Positions 41,540 through 50,995 of a stretch of DNA of 64,000 nucleotides are shown here, in pieces (positions within the stretch are counted from its first letter, which is position 1; each line of letters starts with the position of its first letter). The translations under genes were made by a program, and so were the position numbers. The notes below the pieces were generated by a model. The model made no database searches and had not been told where the DNA came from. It saw nothing but the letters and a program-made list of their open reading frames with translations. The DNA comes from Bifidobacteriaceae bacterium (GTDB lineage: Bacteria > Actinomycetota > Actinomycetes > Actinomycetales > WQXJ01), in the NCBI GenBank assembly GCA_031268215.1, contig JAIRXP010000004.1, positions 28,430 through 92,429 of the forward strand. The letters run 5' to 3'.

Positions 41540-42838
41540 TCAGTAGCGTCCGGCGTACTGGACTGTGCCGGACCAGCGCACCGGGATTTCGGTGACGTTG
41601 TATCCCGAACGCGGCGCCTCGATCATCATGCCGTTGCCGGAATACATGGCGACGTGGTGGATCGGGTCGGAACCCGTCTTCCAGAAGATCAGGTCTCCCG
41701 GGCGCATTGAGGAATAGGGGATCTTCTGAGCTAGGGAGTACTGATCGGCGGCCACCCGGGGAATGGACTTGCCGCCACCGTTCTTCCAGGCCTGCTGCGT
41801 CAGCCCAGAACAGTCGAAGGACGAGGGCCCCGTCCCTCCCCAGGCATAAGGCTTGCCAATCTGGGCCCGGGCCCAGGCCACAGCGGCCTGCCCAGCCGCC
41901 TCTGACCCGCCACCTGAGGGCGGCGCCGGCGGGGTCGTTCCGCCACCACCGCTGCCACCGCCGCCACCGCTGCCGCCACTGCCACCGCCGGTCGAGGGCG
42001 GATTGACCGTTCCGCCCCCGGTTGACGGCTGGCTACCGCCGCCTTGACTGGGCCGCTGCGCCGCTTGGCGGGCGGCCTCATTAGCGGCGGCTTGGCGCCG
42101 CTGTTCAGCAGCGGCCTCCGCGGCGACGGTCGTATTCCTCTTCTGTGCCAGGACCTGAAGCAGTTCCTGATGATTGGTTTCGGCTTCGGCATGAGCCTGC
42201 ACCGCCGCGTCGCTGGCCTTCTGAGCGGCGTTGGCCTTTTTCTCCGCCGCGTCCGATTTTTCGGCTCGCAGTTCGACCGCCCGCTTCGAACGGATCCCAG
42301 CTTGATCGGCGGCCTGCTTGGCCAGAGCGTATTTGGAGGCGGCCCGGTCAGCGGTCGACCCGACCACGAACAGCATGGCGCTCTTGTCCATCGCCTCTTC
42401 GATTCCATCTGAACCGAGTAGTGGGCTGATGGTTGAGATTTCGGTGCCGGATTGGGCGTTCATTAGCGCCACTCTGGCCATGGCGCCGCGGGCCTGGCTT
42501 AGGGCGGCCTGTGAGCTTTCGGCCTGTTCGCGGGCTTGTTCAACTGCTTCGTTGGCGGCGGCCAATTCTTCCTGGGCCTTGTTGTAGGCCTCCGCGGCCA
42601 CACCGGCCCGCTGTTCGGCCTCTTCAGCTTGCGTCCCGAGCGAGGACAGCATCGCCTCGACTTCCGCGACGGATGCCCTGGCTAGTGCCTCTTGCCGCTT
42701 GGCTTCTTCGACTGCCGCGTCTGACCCCGGCGGGGGTGAGGGGTCAGCGGAAGCTGGCGTGGTCACCAGGGCGGCTGCCACCAAGGCAGCGGCTACCCAC
42801 CAACCCTTGCCGCGCCGCAATCCGGGCGAATGACTCAT
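41540..42838 (-). CDS. Secreted NlpC/P60 (C40) peptidase with coiled-coil N-terminus
   Basis: Signal peptide, long coiled coil, Gly/Pro linker, GTGPSSFDCSGLTQQAW, HHVAMYSGNGMMIEAP. Confidence 0.93.
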   Translation of the reverse strand: MSHSPGLRRGKGWWVAAALVAAALVTTPASADPSPPPGSDAAVEEAKRQEALARASVAEVEAMLSSLGTQAEEAEQRAGVAAEAYNKAQEELAAANEAVEQAREQAESSQAALSQARGAMARVALMNAQSGTEISTISPLLGSDGIEEAMDKSAMLFVVGSTADRAASKYALAKQAADQAGIRSKRAVELRAEKSDAAEKKANAAQKASDAAVQAHAEAETNHQELLQVLAQKRNTTVAAEAAAEQRRQAAANEAARQAAQRPSQGGGSQPSTGGGTVNPPSTGGGSGGSGGGGGSGGGGTTPPAPPSGGGSEAAGQAAVAWARAQIGKPYAWGGTGPSSFDCSGLTQQAWKNGGGKSIPRVAADQYSLAQKIPYSSMRPGDLIFWKTGSDPIHHVAMYSGNGMMIEAPRSGYNVTEIPVRWSGTVQYAGRY

Positions 42839-43119
42839 CGAACGGTCCTAACCGCGCCCGGCCAGCGATCTGACCTTGGACGCTATTTGGGAAGAGGCCA
42901 ACGCGTCCAGAGTACCTCACGAACCACACAAGTCACATTTCCATCAGGTCCAACTTCTCACAATCCGGCCACAGTGGCCGTCTACTGCCGGGGGGATGTC
43001 CACCGCCCACCCCGCCGCGCCGCCGAGGTTTGACGTAGGCGCAGGCGGAGCTGGGCTGCCGGTGACCTTGGATCGGAAATTGCCGATCCGCGGATCAAAC
43101 TGGGGTTGATCGCCACGGG

Positions 43120-43182
43120 TGTCACAGTTCGTGTCTTTTCCACACCGGGTGAGGCGACCACTGTCACGGTTCGTGTCTTTTC
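43120..43182. repeat. Two 21-bp direct repeats, 42-bp start-to-start spacing
   Basis: TGTCACAGTTCGTGTCTTTTC (43120-43140) and TGTCACGGTTCGTGTCTTTTC (43162-43182). Confidence 0.8.
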
Positions 43183-43339
43183 GGATTGGTGCCCTCAGAA
43201 GGGCACGGCGGTGACCTGGGCTTTCAGCGAGTGCGAGGCGGAGCCATCAAGGAAGAAAAGCACCAAACGTGACAGTCGCCAACCGCAGGCGGTTGGAAAA
43301 AGCCAAAAGCGTGGATGTCACGGCGAATACGCCCCTCGC

Positions 43340-43371
43340 AGGCGCCCAGGCGCCGAGGCGCCGAGGCGCCC
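43340..43371. repeat. 4x tandem 8-bp AGGCGCCN repeat
   Basis: AGGCGCCC AGGCGCCG AGGCGCCG AGGCGCCC. Confidence 0.85.
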
Positions 43372-43375
43372 TAGA

Positions 43376-43867
43376 TCACTCAGGCAGCGAGGCCGCTGCG
43401 AGGTCCACGCCCAAGGTCTGGGCCAGACGTTCAACATGCCCGGCGGCCTGAACCCAGTATTCAGCGGCCTCGATTTGATCATCCTCGCCAATCACGAAGG
43501 TCGACCGGATAACGCCAATAGTCTTGCGGCCATAGGCCTGCTTTTCTCCCCAGGCCCCATAAGCCTCCAGAACTTTGTGCCCCGGGTCAGACACCAGTTC
43601 GAAGGGCAGCTTCATCTTCTCAGCGAAGGAAGCACTCCTCTCCACCGTGTCCGGGGAAAGCCCCAGAATTGTGTATCCGGCTTGTTCAAACGCGTCCTCC
43701 GCGTCGCGGAAATCCTGCGCCTCAAGTGAACATCCGGGAGTAAAAGCCGCCGGATAGACGTAGAGAATGACCTTGCGGCCCTTCAGGTTCGACAAAGTCA
43801 GCGAGTCGCCGTCGTTGGTGTCGAGGGTGAAATCGGGGGCGCGGTCCCCCGCCTTGAGTTCCGTCAT
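43376..43867 (-). CDS. bcp: Thioredoxin-dependent thiol peroxidase (peroxiredoxin)
   Basis: GDRAPDFTLDTNDGDSLTLSNLKGRKVILYVYPAAFTPGCSLEAQDFRD. Confidence 0.92.
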   Translation of the reverse strand: MTELKAGDRAPDFTLDTNDGDSLTLSNLKGRKVILYVYPAAFTPGCSLEAQDFRDAEDAFEQAGYTILGLSPDTVERSASFAEKMKLPFELVSDPGHKVLEAYGAWGEKQAYGRKTIGVIRSTFVIGEDDQIEAAEYWVQAAGHVERLAQTLGVDLAAASLPE

Positions 43868-44314
43868 CGGATCTCCTCCTTGCTTCGTCTGGACTGTGAC
43901 GAGGTAGGTTGATTCTGCCCAAAGGTCATGCGTTTTAGCCGGCCGCCGCTACGGCCAGCTTCAGTAATTGTCCCTAACCGGGCAGGACTTCCCCAGGGGC
44001 ACCAGCCGCGCCTCGGGGCAGAAACACCCACGAGTAGCCGATCATCTCACTATGTGGACAGGACTTCCCAAAGGGCGGTGCCGCAGCTTAGTGTGGGCGC
44101 ATGCAAACTCGTCGAATGTGTCGCTGAAGCTCCAGCGCACGTTCGACCTGCCTTGATCTAGGCATCTAGGCGCTGGGCGCCAATCCACCGTTCTTCCATG
44201 GACTTGGTGGTGCGCGCCCAAACTCCCGGCCGTGCGCGGGCCTGAAGACCGGCCCCAAGAAACCCCAAGACCACACATCCACAAACCCCACAGCCACCAA
44301 GCCAGGAGAACAAA

Positions 44315-45655
44315 ATGAGCCAGAACTGGTCCTTTGAAACCAAACAAATCCATGCCGGGCAAGTCCCGGACCCAGGCACCGGCGCCCGCGCCCTGCCGAT
44401 CTTCCAGACCACCTCTTACGTCTTTCCCACTGCCCAAACCGCCGCCGCCCGCTTCGCGCTGCAGGAACTAGGCCCCATCTACACCCGCCTGACGAATCCA
44501 ACCCAAGAGGTGGTTGAGAATCGGATCGCCGCCCTGGAAGGCGGCGTGGGCGGGCTGCTGACCGCATCCGGAGCCAGCGCCACCACCCTCGCGATCCTCA
44601 ACATCGCTGGGACCGGCGACCACATTGTGTCCGCCGCGTCGCTTTACGGCGGCACGTATTCGCTCTTCGCCAACACCTTGACGCGCTTCGGCATTGAGAC
44701 GACCTTCGTTTCCGACCCAACCAACCTGGACGAATGGCGCCAAGCCATCCGCCCCAACACCAAGCTGCTGTTTGGCGAGACCATCCCCAACCCGAAGACA
44801 GACGTGCTGGACATAGAAGGCGTCGCCGCGGTGGCGCACGCCGCCGGACTGCCCCTGCTGGTGGACAACACCGTCGCCACGCCGTACTTGATCAATCCCA
44901 TTGAGTGGGGCGCTGACGTTGTCATTCATTCGGCGACCAAGTACTTGGGCGGTCACGGCAACTCAATCGGTGGAGTGATAGTAGACGCGGGCAACTTCGA
45001 CTACGCCGCTTCCGGCAAGTACCCGGGCTTCACCACTCCCGATCCGGCCTACAACGGCCTCGTCTTCGGTGAGGTCTTTGGCCCCGGGGGCGTCTTTGGC
45101 GTCAACCTGTCCTACATCCTGAAGGTCCGCGCCCAACTCCTCCGCGACATCGGGCCTGCCATCTCCCCGTTCAATGCCTTCCTGCTGGCCCAAGGGATAG
45201 AGACCCTGTCGTTGCGGATCGAACGGCACATTGCCAACGCCTCGCGGGTGGCCCAGTGGTTGGAGGCGCACGATGCCGTCAAGCGGGTTCACTACGCCGG
45301 CCTCGATTCGAGCCCCTACCGCCAATTGGCGCAAAAATACGCTCCGCGAGGGCCGGGCGCCGTGCTCGCCTTTGAGATCGGTGGCGGCGCCGAAGCGGGC
45401 CAAGCCTTCGTGTCAGCGCTCAAACTGCACTCGAATGTGGCTAACATCGGTGACGTGCGCTCTTTGGTGATCCATCCGGCTTCCACTACTCACTCCCAAC
45501 TCAGCGCCGAGGAGCAGGCCCTGTCCGCCGTCACCCCCGGCCTGGTCCGCCTGTCCGTTGGGCTGGAGGGAATTGATGACATCCTGGCGGATCTTGAACT
45601 GGGCTTCGCCGCCGCCCGCCAGATCACTTCGACTCCGGCCCCCGCGACGGCATGA
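44315..45655 (+). CDS. metY: O-acetylhomoserine aminocarboxypropyltransferase/cysteine synthase
   Basis: MSQNWSFETKQIHAGQVPDPGTGARALPIFQTTSYVF; SATKYLGGHGNSIGG. Confidence 0.95.
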   Translation: MSQNWSFETKQIHAGQVPDPGTGARALPIFQTTSYVFPTAQTAAARFALQELGPIYTRLTNPTQEVVENRIAALEGGVGGLLTASGASATTLAILNIAGTGDHIVSAASLYGGTYSLFANTLTRFGIETTFVSDPTNLDEWRQAIRPNTKLLFGETIPNPKTDVLDIEGVAAVAHAAGLPLLVDNTVATPYLINPIEWGADVVIHSATKYLGGHGNSIGGVIVDAGNFDYAASGKYPGFTTPDPAYNGLVFGEVFGPGGVFGVNLSYILKVRAQLLRDIGPAISPFNAFLLAQGIETLSLRIERHIANASRVAQWLEAHDAVKRVHYAGLDSSPYRQLAQKYAPRGPGAVLAFEIGGGAEAGQAFVSALKLHSNVANIGDVRSLVIHPASTTHSQLSAEEQALSAVTPGLVRLSVGLEGIDDILADLELGFAAARQITSTPAPATA

Positions 45656-46914
45656 CCGTGGCCGCGGTGGGCACCAGCTCGCTTGAGCCGGGCTTCGAGG
45701 GGCGAGCGCCCCTCCCCGGCCAGTTGGTGCCCGCCACGGGCGCTTGGCGCGAGGGCGGCCCAGCCGGGCGCCGCTGTTTCTGCCGGATCGGCCTGTTTGA
45801 ACCGGAACGCGGTGGCCAGATTGACTTGACCGTCGCTTACGAGACTTGGGGCCGCCTCAACGCCGCCGGAGATAACGCGGTCCTGGTGCTGCACGCGCTG
45901 ACTGGCGATTCGCATATCCGTGGAACGGCCGGCCCCGGCCATCCGACGGCCGGTTGGTGGACGGATCTGATTGGTCCCGGCGCACCAGTCGACACAGACA
46001 AATACTTCGTGATCGCACCGAACGTCCTAGGCGGCTGCCAGGGCACCACTGGCCCGGCCTCACTGGCCTGGCCCAGCCAGCTAGACAGGACCAACCAGCG
46101 GGGCGGGTCCGCCCGGTTAGACGGGCTGAGCGGCCCGCCGCGCCCATACGGGCCCCGCTTCCCTTATATAACTGTCCGCGACCAAGTGCGCGCCGAGGCC
46201 GCCTTGGCGGATTCCCTTGGGATCAATCAGTTCGCCCTAGTCATAGGCGGCTCAATGGGCGGAATGCGGGTACTCGAATGGGCCATTATGGCCCCTGAAC
46301 GGGTCGCCCGAATCGCCCCAATCGCTACCACTGCCAAGTCCACGGCTGATCAGATCGCCTGGGCTCACGCCCAAACCAGCGCTATCCGCAATGACCCTTT
46401 CTTCTTGGGCGGGGATTACTACGACCAGCCGGACGGCCAAGGACCGCATACCGGTTTAGGGATCGCCCGGCAAATAGCCCACACCACCTACCGGTCAGCT
46501 AACGAGCTTGAGGGGCGCTTTGGTGCTGACCCGCAAGCCGGTGAGGAACCGTTAGGCGGCGGTGGCCGCTACGCGGTCGCTTCCTACCTTGAACACCACG
46601 CCGCCAAACTCGCATTGCGCTTCGACGCCAACTCATACATTGTGCTGACCGAGGCCCTCTGCGCCCATGACGTGGGCCGCGACCGAGGCGGCGTGGCCGT
46701 CGCCTTGAGCCAGGTGCGGGCCCGCGCCCTAGTGGTGGCCGTGGATTCGGACCGCCTTTACCTACCCCGCGAATCGACTGAGCTGGCCAACCTGATCCCC
46801 ACCGCTGGCGATGTCCATCTGGTCCACTCTGATTATGGCCATGACGGTTTCCTGATTGAATTCGCCCAGCTCGGTCCGGCGGTGCGCGGTTTTCTCGAAT
46901 CTCCCCCGCGTTGA
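45652..46914 (+). CDS. metX: Homoserine O-acetyltransferase
   Basis: LTVAYETWGRLNA; VIGGSMGGMRVLEWA; YGHDGFLIE. Confidence 0.95.
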   Translation: MTVAAVGTSSLEPGFEGRAPLPGQLVPATGAWREGGPAGRRCFCRIGLFEPERGGQIDLTVAYETWGRLNAAGDNAVLVLHALTGDSHIRGTAGPGHPTAGWWTDLIGPGAPVDTDKYFVIAPNVLGGCQGTTGPASLAWPSQLDRTNQRGGSARLDGLSGPPRPYGPRFPYITVRDQVRAEAALADSLGINQFALVIGGSMGGMRVLEWAIMAPERVARIAPIATTAKSTADQIAWAHAQTSAIRNDPFFLGGDYYDQPDGQGPHTGLGIARQIAHTTYRSANELEGRFGADPQAGEEPLGGGGRYAVASYLEHHAAKLALRFDANSYIVLTEALCAHDVGRDRGGVAVALSQVRARALVVAVDSDRLYLPRESTELANLIPTAGDVHLVHSDYGHDGFLIEFAQLGPAVRGFLESPPR

Positions 46915-47138
46915 GAACACTGTGAGCCAGGAGGCCTAGCCAAAAGCCAGCCGCCTACCGGGCAGATTCGCGCAAAGGAACGCCATTCGGCGTCTGCGGC
47001 TGGTAGCCTTCAAATCGGTGGTTTGAGCACCCCGTTTAGGATTGCCTGCCGCCGCTGTCGCGGATTAGGAAAGCGGGTTTTACCGCTGCCCGAGCCGCGT
47101 ACGGCAGGAACCAGATCCGGCAAGGCGGGAGCGGGAGG

Positions 47139-48353
47139 ATGAGCGGACCCAAGGGGTACCACTGGATTGTGTTGTCCGCGCCCGAACTGATCCACCAAGA
47201 AGCCATGCGTACCCGGGCCCGTTGTCTGGCCTTGCGCGACAAACTGGCCGGACAGCTAGCTGTCCTGAGTGAGAATCTGACCGTACCGGTGGCTCCCGCC
47301 GGAGAGAGCTTGGCGGAGATGCGGGCTTGGGAGTCCGCCTTGACCGAAGCCAACACGCACGCCACCCAGCTAACTGAAGCCAGCCGCGCCCGGCACCACT
47401 TGGCGCTGGCCGCGAACACCGTCGGGGCGGCCCTGCAAATACCGTTGGCTTTGGGCCTGGGAGAGCGCCAAGCGAACACCGCCGATGCCGCCCTAAACGT
47501 CACCGTCACCACCGCACCTTCCGGGGAACCCACCGTGGACCCCAGAGTAGAACTCGCCACCCGGCTTCAGCGGGCGCTCATCACGGCCAGTGGGCTGGAA
47601 GACCCTGAACTGATCGAGGCCGTGGCGGGCCGTGCCCGCGACCTCGCTAACGCCGGCCCCCGCCCTGACACCGAAGCTCAGTTGCTGATCTTTGAGGCTT
47701 CCATCACCGATCAGCTCAAGGCCCAGGCCCGCCGGAATGGCATCCGGGCGGAGGCTGAAAGAATAGTCTTGCGAATCGCTCACATGGATGGGCCCGCTGT
47801 CGAGTCGCTCCGCCAGATGGCCGGCGGCGCCGCCACCCCGGCGGCGCTCGAATCCCTCCGCTCCCAAGTCACCGACTGGCTGGAGGCCGAACGCGTCCAG
47901 GCTGAGACGGACTACACCAGTCAGTGTTTAGCCCAGATCCTGACAGAGATGGGATACCAAGTTGGAGGACCGCTACAGGCCATTGGTCAGCCCTCCAGCC
48001 CGCCGAATACTCGTCACATGTTTGACGCCCAACGTGCCGATCTGCCTGGCCATTTCCTCCGCCTCCAGGTCTCTGACCAGGGAAAATTCTTTAGTCGCGT
48101 ATTCGCTTCAAACCATGCCCCAGGCCCGTCGGGTCCATCTGCCGAACTCGCCACCTGCGCCGACGTAATGAACCTCCCGGTGGCCTTAGCGGCCCGCGGA
48201 ATTGAGGCGAAGTTGGAATTCGCCCGCCAGCCTGGCACTGTGGACACGCATGGAGCCGCCCAAGCCACCGCCCAGCCCGGCGGTCAAAAACGGAAAGCCG
48301 GTGCGCGTCATCGGCCATCCGAAGCCCTTGAACAGTCGCAGGAGATGCCTTAA
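47139..48353 (+). CDS. Uncharacterised MSGPKGY-start helical protein, first gene of the kinase/FHA/AAA+ operon
   Basis: 404-aa ORF in operon with downstream genes; N-term MSGPKGYHWIVLSAPELIHQEAMRTRARCLALRDKL. Confidence 0.7.
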   Translation: MSGPKGYHWIVLSAPELIHQEAMRTRARCLALRDKLAGQLAVLSENLTVPVAPAGESLAEMRAWESALTEANTHATQLTEASRARHHLALAANTVGAALQIPLALGLGERQANTADAALNVTVTTAPSGEPTVDPRVELATRLQRALITASGLEDPELIEAVAGRARDLANAGPRPDTEAQLLIFEASITDQLKAQARRNGIRAEAERIVLRIAHMDGPAVESLRQMAGGAATPAALESLRSQVTDWLEAERVQAETDYTSQCLAQILTEMGYQVGGPLQAIGQPSSPPNTRHMFDAQRADLPGHFLRLQVSDQGKFFSRVFASNHAPGPSGPSAELATCADVMNLPVALAARGIEAKLEFARQPGTVDTHGAAQATAQPGGQKRKAGARHRPSEALEQSQEMP

Positions 48354-48356
48354 GCC

Positions 48357-50357
48357 ATGACTTTGCAACCGCCAACTGTCCAGCCTAGGCAGGCCGGAGA
48401 GCCACCAGCCCCAGGGCAACGGCCCGCCCCCTCGCTGCCTTCGCACCCCTCAAACCCATCCGCCCGAACGGCCAGCGCCGTCTTCGATTCCCGGGCCCGG
48501 TCCACGCCCCTATGGTTGCGTTCCATCCACGCCGGCCTGTCTGCTACGGCCTTGTTTGTGCTTCATGGCGGCATCCGCGACATCCACTTGGTTGACGGCG
48601 AGAGTGGCCCCACTGTTGACACCTTGACCGCGATCGGCCGGGTGCTGGCGGCCAACGGCTTTGACGGCATCCTGGTCTATGACCTACTGGACGGATTGCG
48701 TCTGATACGCCTCAGCGACCGGCTTACCCCGGAGGAGATCTCGGGGCAGTTCGCCGCCGGCCTGGGGGCGGGCCTGGACGCGATCGATTGCGCCGATTTC
48801 ACCAGCCTGGACCGTATCTGCGCCTGGGTGACCAGCGCCCGCAAGCCCCGGGCGGACGATGACGCCCGGCTGGCCCTGGTGGTTGACTACGCCTCCCAGT
48901 TGACTGATTCCGCCAAGCCAGAAGGCTCGTTACAGCGAGCCATGCTGGCCTCGCTGAAGGCCGCGAACCGTTCGCATGAGCCTGGCCACACGTTCTTCCA
49001 CGCTTCCTTCCGCCGCTCCTCGCTCAAACATCCAATCATCTGGCTGGCGGATCAAGCGTCTGATCTGCCGCCCTGGATGTGCCGGGGAGATGCCATCCGG
49101 GAGGTCGCCATCCCGGTGCCAGACCTGGACACGCGGTGGCGGCTGGCCAGCGCGCTGGTGGCCGCCCAGGGCGCCTCTGGCCATGCCCGGCAGCAGGTCG
49201 AACGGTTGGTGGCCGCCACTGAGGGCCTGACTCTTAAGGGCATGGTCGAAATAGTCCAGTTCGCTTTGGCCGCGGGCGGCCTGGAGGGCGGCATTGAGGA
49301 AGCCGCCCACACTTACCGACTGGGCATTTCGGAAAATCCCTGGCAAGGCGAGGCCTTGCGGGAACGGATCATGGATGGCCAAGCCACCTTAGAAAGACGG
49401 GTAAAGGGCCAACCGCGGGCTGTCCGAAGAGCCCTTGATCTGGTGATGCGTTCGGCGCTGGGGTTGACCTCCGCCCACCAGGTCAGCGCCGGCGGGGCAC
49501 CGCGCGGCGTCATGGTGCTGACTGGGCCAACCGGAGTGGGCAAGACTGAGATGGCCAAGGCCATAGCCGAGTTGGTATTCGGGGACGAAAGAGCCATGGT
49601 CCGGTTTGACATGAGCGAATTCAGCCAAGAGGAGTCTGACGCGCGTCTAGTCGGTGCGCCGCCGGGCTACGTTGGCCACAGCGCCGGCGGCGAATTGATC
49701 AATGCCATCAAACGGCGGCCATTCACGGTGGTGCTGTTCGATGAGATGGAAAAGGCCCACCCCCGAGTTTTCGACAAGTTCTTGCAGATCCTGTCTGATG
49801 GCCGCTTGACTTCTGGCAGTGGCGAGACGGTCTCCTTCGCCGAAAGCATGATCATTTTTACGTCAAACATTGGCGCCGCTGAGGCCCTGTCCATGGGCTT
49901 CGCCGAGGTTGAATCCGAAGAGGACGCGGCCGCCTATGAGAACTTCATGCGCGGAACCATGGACCGCTTCTTCAAGTTACCTCGCGTCCAGGGCGGCCTA
50001 GGCCGCCCAGAGCTACGAGGTCGGATTGGGGACAACATTGTGGTGTTTGGGCCCATCTCGCGGGGAATCGCGATCGAACTAGCGAATCGGTTCATTGACA
50101 ACGCACTCACCCGCGTGGGCCTAGAGTGCGGCATGACCGTCCAAATCACCCAGAACGCGCGGGCCAAGGCCGTCGCCGCCATGACGTCCGCCCAGTACAC
50201 CGCCGGCGGCGGCCGAGGGATAGCGCTGGCGCTGGAACCGGTGCTGGTCAATCCACTGGCTCGGGCAATTTTCGCCGATCCACCGGCCCCCGGCGGCATG
50301 ACTATCGCGGACATCATCGCCAGCGGAGAAGACCTCTACGAAGTGGTCCTGAACTAA
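48357..50357 (+). CDS. AAA+ ATPase, ClpB D2-like, with degenerate N-terminal half
   Basis: Walker A LTGPTGVGKTEMAKA, Walker B VVLFDEMEKAHPRVFDKFLQILSDGRLT, sensor IFTSNIGA; no Walker A in the first ~350 aa. Confidence 0.85.
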   Translation: MTLQPPTVQPRQAGEPPAPGQRPAPSLPSHPSNPSARTASAVFDSRARSTPLWLRSIHAGLSATALFVLHGGIRDIHLVDGESGPTVDTLTAIGRVLAANGFDGILVYDLLDGLRLIRLSDRLTPEEISGQFAAGLGAGLDAIDCADFTSLDRICAWVTSARKPRADDDARLALVVDYASQLTDSAKPEGSLQRAMLASLKAANRSHEPGHTFFHASFRRSSLKHPIIWLADQASDLPPWMCRGDAIREVAIPVPDLDTRWRLASALVAAQGASGHARQQVERLVAATEGLTLKGMVEIVQFALAAGGLEGGIEEAAHTYRLGISENPWQGEALRERIMDGQATLERRVKGQPRAVRRALDLVMRSALGLTSAHQVSAGGAPRGVMVLTGPTGVGKTEMAKAIAELVFGDERAMVRFDMSEFSQEESDARLVGAPPGYVGHSAGGELINAIKRRPFTVVLFDEMEKAHPRVFDKFLQILSDGRLTSGSGETVSFAESMIIFTSNIGAAEALSMGFAEVESEEDAAAYENFMRGTMDRFFKLPRVQGGLGRPELRGRIGDNIVVFGPISRGIAIELANRFIDNALTRVGLECGMTVQITQNARAKAVAAMTSAQYTAGGGRGIALALEPVLVNPLARAIFADPPAPGGMTIADIIASGEDLYEVVLN

Positions 50358-50995
50358 TGAAGATCGAAATCAACCGGCTGCTAGCCCCGGTCACGGCCCT
50401 GGGCCCGGGACGCCGGTTAGCCCTATGGGTCCAGGGTTGTGATCTGCGCTGCCAAGGCTGTGCCTCCCGGGACACGTGGGACCGCGGCGCCGGCACGGTG
50501 ACGGATACGGCGGCCCTGGCCGCGCTGATGGCTGGGTCCATAACCGAACACGGCCTGGACGGCATAACCATCACCGGCGGCGAACCGCTGCAACAGGCCG
50601 AGCCCCTGGCGGAGTTGCTGTCCCGAGTCAGAGCCCACGCCGGGCTGGAGTCCATCCATGTCCTGATGTTCACCGGCTACGCCTGGCCGGCGGCGCGGCG
50701 GCGGGCCGAACGCCTGTGGGACTTGGTGGATGGTTTTGTCTGCGGGCCATACCGGCTGGACCGCCCGCCTAAGGCGGGCGGCGATCCGTTGGTGGCGTCC
50801 GCCAACCAGCGAGTCATTCACCTGCGGCCACCCGCCGCTAACCCGCCTTGGCCCAAAACGGTCGAGTTGCAGATGATGATTGACGGTGACGACCTACTGA
50901 TGGTGGGCCTTCCCGGCCCGGGAGATCTGGATCGGATCCGCCAACGTCTGGCGGACCGTGGCGTCGCTTTGGAGGCAGTATCGTGGCAGAACTAG
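50357..50995 (+). CDS. 4Fe-4S radical SAM protein, NrdG/PflA-activase-like
   Basis: WVQGCDLRCQGCASR (CxxxCxxC), ITITGGEPLQQ; ATG overlaps TAA of the AAA+ gene (TAATG). Confidence 0.85.
   Translation: MKIEINRLLAPVTALGPGRRLALWVQGCDLRCQGCASRDTWDRGAGTVTDTAALAALMAGSITEHGLDGITITGGEPLQQAEPLAELLSRVRAHAGLESIHVLMFTGYAWPAARRRAERLWDLVDGFVCGPYRLDRPPKAGGDPLVASANQRVIHLRPPAANPPWPKTVELQMMIDGDDLLMVGLPGPGDLDRIRQRLADRGVALEAVSWQN

Noticed and set aside
41930-42030. Repetitive GGTGGCGG-type DNA as a possible tandem repeat or CRISPR
   Set aside because: It is the Gly/Pro linker of the NlpC/P60 protein; irregular and coding, with no spacer structure.
42839-43100. c-di-AMP (ydaO-type) riboswitch upstream of the NlpC/P60 gene
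   Set aside because: Considered because cell-wall hydrolases often carry it, but the conserved core motifs were not found on the minus strand.
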